Assembly: GCF_000262345.1 (NCBI RefSeq)
Contig: NZ_AJTQ01000120.1
Coordinates: forward strand, 1-43,136
Origin: Streptomyces xiaopingdaonensis
GTDB lineage: Bacteria; Actinomycetota; Actinomycetes; Streptomycetales; Streptomycetaceae
Reading direction: 5' to 3'
DNA length: 43,136 bases
Part shown: in pieces, positions 38,566-43,136 of the stretch
Numbering within the stretch: position 1 is the stretch's first letter
Layout of the letters: the number at the start of each line of letters is the position of its first letter
Translations under genes and position numbers: made by a program
The notes under the pieces: model-generated
The model's input: only the letters and a program-made list of their open reading frames with translations
Databases searched by the model: none
What the model was told of the DNA's origin: nothing

Positions 38566-40371
38566 TCAGGTGTAGAGCGCCTCGATGTCGTCGGCGAAGT
38601 CCTTGGCGACGACGCCCCGCTTGAGCTTGAGCGAGGGGGTGATGTGCCCGGACTCCTCGCTGAACTGGGTGTGCAGCACACGGAACTTGCGGACCGACTC
38701 GGCGCGCGAGACCGCCTCGTTGCCGTCGTCGATGGCGCGTTGGAGTTCCGCGCGGAGGTCCGGGTCGTCGAGGAGCTGCTCCTGGCTCAGCCCCTCCTTG
38801 CCGTGCTCGGCGCTCCACCGGGGGAGGAACTCCTCGTCGACGGTGAGGAGCGCGCCGACGAACGGGCGGCCGTCCCCGACGACCATGCACTCCGCGACGA
38901 GCGCGTGCGAGCGGATGCGGTCCTCGATCACCGCGGGCGCGACGTTCTTGCCGCTCGCCGTCACGAGGATCTCCTTCTTCCGGCCCGTGATCGACAGGTA
39001 GCCGTCGGCGTCGAGGGTGCCGAGGTCGCCGGTGTGGAACCAGCCGTCGGAGAGCGCCTCCTTGGACGCCTGCGGGTTGTTCCAGTACTCGGTGAAGAGG
39101 TGCTCGCCGTGGAGCAGCACCTCGCCGTCGTCGTCGATCCGTACGACCGAGCCGGGGAGCGGCTGCCCGACGGTGCCGATCTTCTGGCGGTCGTAGGGGT
39201 TGAAGGCGGTGGCGGCGCAGGACTCGGTGAGGCCGTACCCCTCGAGCACCGTGAAGCCGATGCCGCGGAAGAAGTGGCCGAGGTGCGCGCCGAGCGGGGC
39301 GCCGCCCGAGATGGCGTGGGTGGCGCGACCGCCGAGGACGGAGCGCAGCTTGGCGTAGACGAGCTTGTCGAAGAGCCGGTGCTGGAGCCGGAGTTTGAGC
39401 GAGGGCCCCGCGGGCTCGTCGAGCGCGCGGCTGTACTCGGCGGCGACGGCCGCGGCGCGGTCGAAGATCTTGCCTTTGCCGCTCTCGGCGGCCTGGGCGC
39501 GCGCCGCGTTGTAGACCTTCTCGAAGACGCGGGGGACGCCGAGCACCATCGTCGGCTTGAAGGAGCCGAGTTCGTCGGTGAGCGACCTGAGGTCGGAGAC
39601 GTGGCCGAGCTTGATCGGCGCCATCACGGAGGCCACCTCGACGAGCCGGCCGAAGACGTGCGCCACGGGGAGGAAGAGCAGCACCGAGGACTCCCCGGTG
39701 CGGAACATCGGTTTGAGGCGCTCGACGACGTTGCCGCACTCGGCGAAGAAGCTGCGGTGGCTCAGCACGCACCCTTTGGGGCGCCCGGTGGTCCCCGAGG
39801 TGTAGACGAGGGTGGCGGGGGAGTCCGCGTTCGCCAGTGAGCTGCGCTCGTCGACCTGCTCGTCGGTGAACTCCGCGCCCGCGGCGGCGAGTCGGGCGAG
39901 CGCGCCCTGCTGCTCGTCCTCGGCGTCGATCCGCCAGACGTGGGCGAGCTCGGGGAGGCGGTCGCGGACGGACTCGACGGAGCGCGCGTGCGCCTCCGTC
40001 TCGACGAGGATGCCGACGGCGCCCGAGTCGCCGAGTATCCAGCTGATCTGCTCGGGCGAACTCGTCTCGTAGACGGGCACGGTGACGGCGCCCGCGCTCC
40101 AGACGGCGAAGTCCAGCAGCGTCCACTCGTACCGGGTGCGGGACATCAGGCCGATGCGGTCGCCCGGCTGAACGCCCGCCGCCATCAGGCCCTTCGCCGC
40201 CGACCGCACCTCGGCGAGGAAGGCGGTCGCGGTGACATCCTCCCAGCGCCCCGCGCGCTTGCGCGCAAGGACGGCGACTTCCGGATGCTGCGCCGCGTTG
40301 CGGCGGATGAGATCCGTCAGGTTGCCGTCGGCGGGGACCTCGTACAAGGCCGGAAGGCTGGACTCACGCAA
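38566..40371 (-). CDS. fadD: Long-chain fatty acid-CoA ligase (AMP-forming), FadD15-like
   Basis: 601 aa. Adenylate-forming enzyme: LVYTSGTTGRPKGCVLSH (P-loop-like motif), LFLPVAHVFGRLVE, GYGLTESCAATAFN, DGWFHTGDLGTLDADGYLSITGRKKEILVTASGKNVAP, and the C-terminal SLKLKRGVVAKDF with the catalytic lysine region. It activates long-chain fatty acids to acyl-CoA. The start is TTG at 40371: GAGGAG lies 8 nt upstream and the family N-terminus (RESSLPALYEVPADGNLTDLIRR) begins there; no ATG or GTG fits. It matches fadD15 (Rv2187) next to pimB in M. tuberculosis by position. Confidence 0.92.
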   Translation of the reverse strand: MRESSLPALYEVPADGNLTDLIRRNAAQHPEVAVLARKRAGRWEDVTATAFLAEVRSAAKGLMAAGVQPGDRIGLMSRTRYEWTLLDFAVWSAGAVTVPVYETSSPEQISWILGDSGAVGILVETEAHARSVESVRDRLPELAHVWRIDAEDEQQGALARLAAAGAEFTDEQVDERSSLANADSPATLVYTSGTTGRPKGCVLSHRSFFAECGNVVERLKPMFRTGESSVLLFLPVAHVFGRLVEVASVMAPIKLGHVSDLRSLTDELGSFKPTMVLGVPRVFEKVYNAARAQAAESGKGKIFDRAAAVAAEYSRALDEPAGPSLKLRLQHRLFDKLVYAKLRSVLGGRATHAISGGAPLGAHLGHFFRGIGFTVLEGYGLTESCAATAFNPYDRQKIGTVGQPLPGSVVRIDDDGEVLLHGEHLFTEYWNNPQASKEALSDGWFHTGDLGTLDADGYLSITGRKKEILVTASGKNVAPAVIEDRIRSHALVAECMVVGDGRPFVGALLTVDEEFLPRWSAEHGKEGLSQEQLLDDPDLRAELQRAIDDGNEAVSRAESVRKFRVLHTQFSEESGHITPSLKLKRGVVAKDFADDIEALYT

Positions 40372-40665
40372 GACTGCTGCTCCTCGTCGGCACCGGACAG
40401 GGGGCCGGCGGGGGCGGCCTCCTTCGGCTCGATCCAAGATCCACGGTGTGATCTTGGTGAATGGTCAGGCGGGACGTTACCCATCGGTATGGCCGACGGC
40501 ATAGGGGGTGGCCTGGAGATGTCTCTTGGGTCACACACGCAGGACCAGTGCCGCACAGGGTAGTCGACGCGGCCTTTGACCGGAAAGTAACCTCTGGTGG
40601 CAGCCTGCCGGTTGGCCGCCGGCCGCGGTCTACACGGGTGCCCGCCGGCCGTCTACCCTGACCGG
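40372..40665. promoter_or_regulatory. Divergent promoter region fadD / metallophosphoesterase
   Basis: 294 bp without a gene. Two symmetrical elements stand out: ccaagatc-N8-gatcttgg (40434-40457), perfect 8-bp arms, and tacc-catc-ggta (40478-40489). Both lie in the probable fadD promoter or leader. taccct at 40654-40659, followed by 6 nt and the ATG, looks like a leaderless -10 for the plus-strand gene. Confidence 0.5.
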
Positions 40666-41436
40666 ATGCGAGACCACCGGGTCCACGTCGTCAGCGACGT
40701 GCACGGAAACAGCGAGGCGCTCGCGCACGCGGGCGAGGGGGCCGAAGCGCTGCTGTGCCTCGGTGACCTCATCCTCTTCCTCGACTACGCCGACCACACC
40801 CGGGGCATCTTCCCCGACCTCTTCGGCGAGGAGGCGACGGACCGCTACGTCGCCCTGCGCACCGAGCGCCGGTTCGCGGAGGCGCACGAGCTGGCGGCGA
40901 AACTCTGGGCGAGCGTCGACCGCGCCGCCGTCACCGAGCAGGCCGTCCGCAGGCAGTACGCGCAGCTCTTCGCCGCCCTCCCGACCCCCACGTACGCCAC
41001 CTACGGCAACGTCGACGTGCCCGCGCTCTGGCCCGAGTACGCCCACGAGGGCACCACCGTCCTCGACGGCGAGGCGGTGGAGATCGGCGGCCTGCGGTTC
41101 GGCTTCGTCGGCGGCGGTCTGCGCACGAGGATGCGGACGCCGTACGAGATCGACGACGAGACCTACGCGGCGAAGGTGGCGGCGCTCGGCGAGGTCGATG
41201 TGCTGTGCACGCACATCCCCCCTGAGGTGCCCGACCTCTGCTACGACACCGTCGCCCGCCGCTTCGAGCGCGGCAGCACCGCGCTGCTGGAGGCGATCCG
41301 TACGGTGCGCCCGCGCTACCACCTCTTCGGGCACGTCCACCAGCCGTTGGCACCGAGGATGCGGATAGGCGAGACGGAGTGCGTCAACGTCGGCCACTTC
41401 AACGCCTCGGGGACGCCGTGGGTCCTGGAGTGGTGA
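40666..41436 (+). CDS. Calcineurin-like metallophosphoesterase
   Basis: 256 aa. Metal-binding motifs in order: D-x-H in VVSDVHGNSEAL, GD in LLCLGDLILFLD, GN in YGNVDVP, H in LCTHIPPEVPDL and GHxH in FGHVHQPLAPRM. This is a complete binuclear metallophosphoesterase site. The substrate is not predictable. There is no Shine-Dalgarno sequence; a -10-like taccct ends 6 nt before the ATG, so a leaderless message is likely. A strong hairpin follows. Confidence 0.88.
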   Translation: MRDHRVHVVSDVHGNSEALAHAGEGAEALLCLGDLILFLDYADHTRGIFPDLFGEEATDRYVALRTERRFAEAHELAAKLWASVDRAAVTEQAVRRQYAQLFAALPTPTYATYGNVDVPALWPEYAHEGTTVLDGEAVEIGGLRFGFVGGGLRTRMRTPYEIDDETYAAKVAALGEVDVLCTHIPPEVPDLCYDTVARRFERGSTALLEAIRTVRPRYHLFGHVHQPLAPRMRIGETECVNVGHFNASGTPWVLEW

Positions 41437-41450
41437 GCCGCACGTCCCGG

Positions 41451-41485
41451 GCCCGCCGGGTGCATGCCTGGTGCATCCGGCGGGC
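41451..41485 (+). terminator. Terminator after the metallophosphoesterase gene
   Basis: A 14-bp stem (9 perfect GC pairs, one G-U, then TGCA/TGCA) with a 7-nt loop, 14 nt after the stop and before the promoter of the SRPBCC gene. Confidence 0.8.
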
Positions 41486-41544
41486 GCGGTAGCCTTCCAG
41501 CGCAGCACGCAGCGGTTTGTCGGGGCAATCGGAGGGCCATCGCG

Positions 41545-42015
41545 ATGGCGGAACACACCAGCTCGAACATCACCATCGACGCGGCTCCCGAGGCCGTCAT
41601 GGAGGTGATCTCCGACTTCCGGCGCTACCCGGAGTGGACGGGCGAGGTGAAGGAGGCCGAGGTCGTCGAGGAGGACGAGAACGGCCGCGCGCTCCAGGTC
41701 CGGCTGCTGCTCGACGCCGGCGCCATCAAGGACGAACACACCCTCGCCTACGACTGGGTCGGGCCGCACGAGGTGCGCTGGTCCCTCGTGAAGTCCCAGA
41801 TGCTCCGCTCGCTCGACGGCGTCTACCGCCTCGCGCCGGTCGCCGGCGGGGCCACCGACGTCACCTACCAACTCACGGTCGACGTCAAGATCCCCATGCT
41901 CGGCATGATCAAGCGGAAGGCGGAGAAGGTCATCATCGACCGCGCGCTCGACGGCCTGAAGAAGCGGGTGGAGTCCGGCGATCCGGCCGGCGACGAGCCG
42001 CGCGCGGAAGGCTGA
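41545..42015 (+). CDS. SRPBCC (START-like, cyclase/dehydrase) family protein
   Basis: 156 aa. ITIDAAPEAVMEVISDFRRYPEWTGEVKEAEVVEED and the long C-terminal helix MIKRKAEKVIIDRALDGLKKRVE define the SRPBCC fold with a hydrophobic ligand pocket, as in Rv2185c. A lipid-binding or lipid-transfer role is plausible but not shown. ATG is preceded by GGAGGG. tagcct at 41490-41495 may be its -10. The ArsA-like gene starts 8 bp after its stop, so the two form one unit. Confidence 0.9.
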   Translation: MAEHTSSNITIDAAPEAVMEVISDFRRYPEWTGEVKEAEVVEEDENGRALQVRLLLDAGAIKDEHTLAYDWVGPHEVRWSLVKSQMLRSLDGVYRLAPVAGGATDVTYQLTVDVKIPMLGMIKRKAEKVIIDRALDGLKKRVESGDPAGDEPRAEG

Positions 42016-42022
42016 CCCAGGG

Positions 42023-43136
42023 GTGCGGGCGTACGGCGAGGACGCGCCCCACACCGTGCTCGTCTCCGGCACCGGCGGGGCCGGGCGCACCACGGCCGCC
42101 GCGGCCACGGCGTGCGCGGCGGCGGCGCAGGGCGAGCGCACCCTCCTGCTGAGCCCCGAGCCCGAGGCGCTCCTCGCCCGCCTCCTCGGGCCCGTCGCGG
42201 AGGAGCCCGAGCCCGCCTCCGAAGCGGAGGACGACGCGGGGCCCGCCTGCCACCGGGTCGCCGCGGCGCCAGGGCTGTGGCGCGCGCGGATCGACTCCGC
42301 CGCCGAGTTCCGCTCCCGCGCCGTCGACTGGCAGCAGCGGGGCAGGCAGGCGCTGGAGATGCTCGGCGCCTCCCCGATGGACGAGGACGAACTCACGGAA
42401 CTGCCGGGCGCCGGCGCCCTCTCGCTGCTGTACGCGCTGCGCGCGGTGCACGCCGAGGGGTGCGGAGAGTCCCCGGCAAGCGGGTGCCGCTGGGACACCG
42501 TCGTCGTGGACCTTCCCGAGGCGCCGAGGGCCCTCCAACTCCTCGCGCTGCCCGGCCAGTTGCGCCGCTACCTGCGGCGGCTGCTCCCCCCGGAACGGCA
42601 GGCGGCGCGCGCGCTGCGCCCGGTTCTCGCGCAGCTCGCCGGGGTGCCGATGCCCGGGCCCTGGCTCTACGAGGCCGCCGCCGAGTGGGAGCGGGGGCTC
42701 GCGGCGGTACAGCGCGTGGTGGAGTCGAGCGGCACCGTGCTGCGGTTCGTCGTCGAGCCGGGCGAGGCCGCCGCCGAGACGCTCCGGCTGGCGCGCGCCG
42801 GCGCCGGGCTCCAAGGGCTGCGGCTCGACGGCGTCCTCGTCAACCGCCTCGTGCCCGGGGCCGGTTCGCAGGCGGCGTCCGGCGGGGGCGAGTGGCTGGC
42901 GTTGCTGGCCGGGCGGCAGCGCGACGCACTGGAGCGGATCGCTGCCGGATGCGCGGAGGGCCGGGTGCCGGTCCACGAACTCCCGCACCTCGGCGAAGAG
43001 CCGTCCGGCGCCGCGCAGTTGGCCTCCCTCCTGCCGTCCTGCGCCGGGCTTCCCGGCCCGCGCGCGGGCGAGGCGTACCCGCCGGAGCGGCTCGGGCCGC
43101 GCGGCGCCTTGGAGGACCGGCTGGACGAGGAGGGGC
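42023..43136 (+). CDS. ArsA-family ATPase-like protein with altered P-loop (partial, runs off the right edge)
   Basis: At least 371 codons, GTG start; the frame stays open to the window end. Starts VRAYGEDAPHTVLVSGTGGAGRTT: the P-loop reads G16-T-G-G-A-G-R22-T-T, whereas ArsA/Get3 ATPases have GKGGVGKTT. Both signature lysines (the second and seventh positions) are replaced, by Thr and Arg. WDTVVVDLPEAPRALQLLALP is the switch region normally DTAPTGHTLRLLALP, here with ordering preserved but DLPEAP instead of DTAPTGH. LVNRLVPGAG fits the later conserved region. ATP hydrolysis may be lost or slow. I recall other streptomycete homologues with R in this loop. Confidence 0.78.
   Translation, partial: MRAYGEDAPHTVLVSGTGGAGRTTAAAATACAAAAQGERTLLLSPEPEALLARLLGPVAEEPEPASEAEDDAGPACHRVAAAPGLWRARIDSAAEFRSRAVDWQQRGRQALEMLGASPMDEDELTELPGAGALSLLYALRAVHAEGCGESPASGCRWDTVVVDLPEAPRALQLLALPGQLRRYLRRLLPPERQAARALRPVLAQLAGVPMPGPWLYEAAAEWERGLAAVQRVVESSGTVLRFVVEPGEAAAETLRLARAGAGLQGLRLDGVLVNRLVPGAGSQAASGGGEWLALLAGRQRDALERIAAGCAEGRVPVHELPHLGEEPSGAAQLASLLPSCAGLPGPRAGEAYPPERLGPRGALEDRLDEEG

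Noticed and set aside
1..43136. CRISPR arrays, tRNA/rRNA genes, insertion sequences, prophage or a biosynthetic gene cluster
   Set aside because: No regularly spaced repeats, no tRNA-like cloverleaf that I could see, no transposase or integrase motifs, and no PKS/NRPS or other cluster signature; gene content is core-like.

Overview
The window is chromosomal DNA of a high-GC actinomycete, most likely Streptomyces or a close relative. The support is GC-rich third codon positions throughout, frequent GTG starts, the actinobacterial form of the respiratory supercomplex genes (dihaem QcrC, extended QcrA, CtaF), and a PspA/PspAA pair next to a NarL-type two-component system. I see no transposase, integrase, phage gene, CRISPR array, tRNA or rRNA. 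Strong GC-rich hairpins close most transcription units.

Layout. 1-1389 (minus): cobalamin nucleotide-loop genes cobT (cut by the window edge) and cobU, the latter with an extra N-terminal domain. 1526-4485: a small conserved protein, a methyltransferase and DUF3043 membrane protein pair, and the envelope-stress pair pspA-pspAA. 4511-9865: sensor kinase, response regulator and a large RND-type exporter. 9924-12732: GNAT and nadA (minus), diverging from erpA. 12874-16333: a membrane-anchored unknown, an adenosine kinase, and a cysteine desulfurase fused to a TusA domain. 16647-26044: the aerobic respiratory block ctaC-ctaD-ctaF, then an L,D-transpeptidase and an orphan receiver, then ctaE and qcrC-qcrA-qcrB. 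26204-28984: trpD, then a SAM-IV-like riboswitch in front of a class V aminotransferase. 28998-31885: Lrp-type ligand-binding protein with a rhomboid protease (minus), then a small zinc-ribbon protein and an NYN-domain protein. 32242-35871: two tandem secreted NlpC/P60 hydrolases and a membrane-anchored zinc protease. 35881-43136: GT87 mannosyltransferase, PimB-type mannosyltransferase, FadD-type acyl-CoA ligase, metallophosphoesterase, SRPBCC protein and an ArsA-like ATPase cut by the right edge.

How the genes work together. CtaC/D/E/F and QcrA/B/C form the bcc-aa3 (III2-IV2) supercomplex. The ctaC-D-F and qcrC-A-B genes overlap by 4 bp (GTGA or ATGA), so their translation is probably coupled. 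From memory of the Mycobacterium tuberculosis map, the gene set from erpA through adoK, ctaC, ctaE-qcrCAB, trpD and NlpC/P60 to pimB, fadD15, the SRPBCC protein and an ArsA-like ATPase resembles Rv2181-Rv2204. This would be an old actinobacterial neighbourhood joining respiration, Fe-S and sulfur supply, and envelope biogenesis. Several genes join sulfur or Fe-S metabolism to it: erpA, nadA (a 4Fe-4S enzyme), the desulfurase-TusA fusion and the riboswitch-controlled aminotransferase.

The best leads are regulatory or architectural rather than a wholly new system: a SAM-IV riboswitch followed by a 6-codon upstream ORF with an ideal ribosome binding site; a 15-codon ORF ending 3 nt before qcrC; a three-copy GTGACG motif between nadA and erpA; an inverted repeat before ctaC; a degenerate metallo-beta-lactamase-like domain fused to CobU; an atypical receiver protein inside the cytochrome oxidase block; and a structured leader before the first NlpC/P60 gene.
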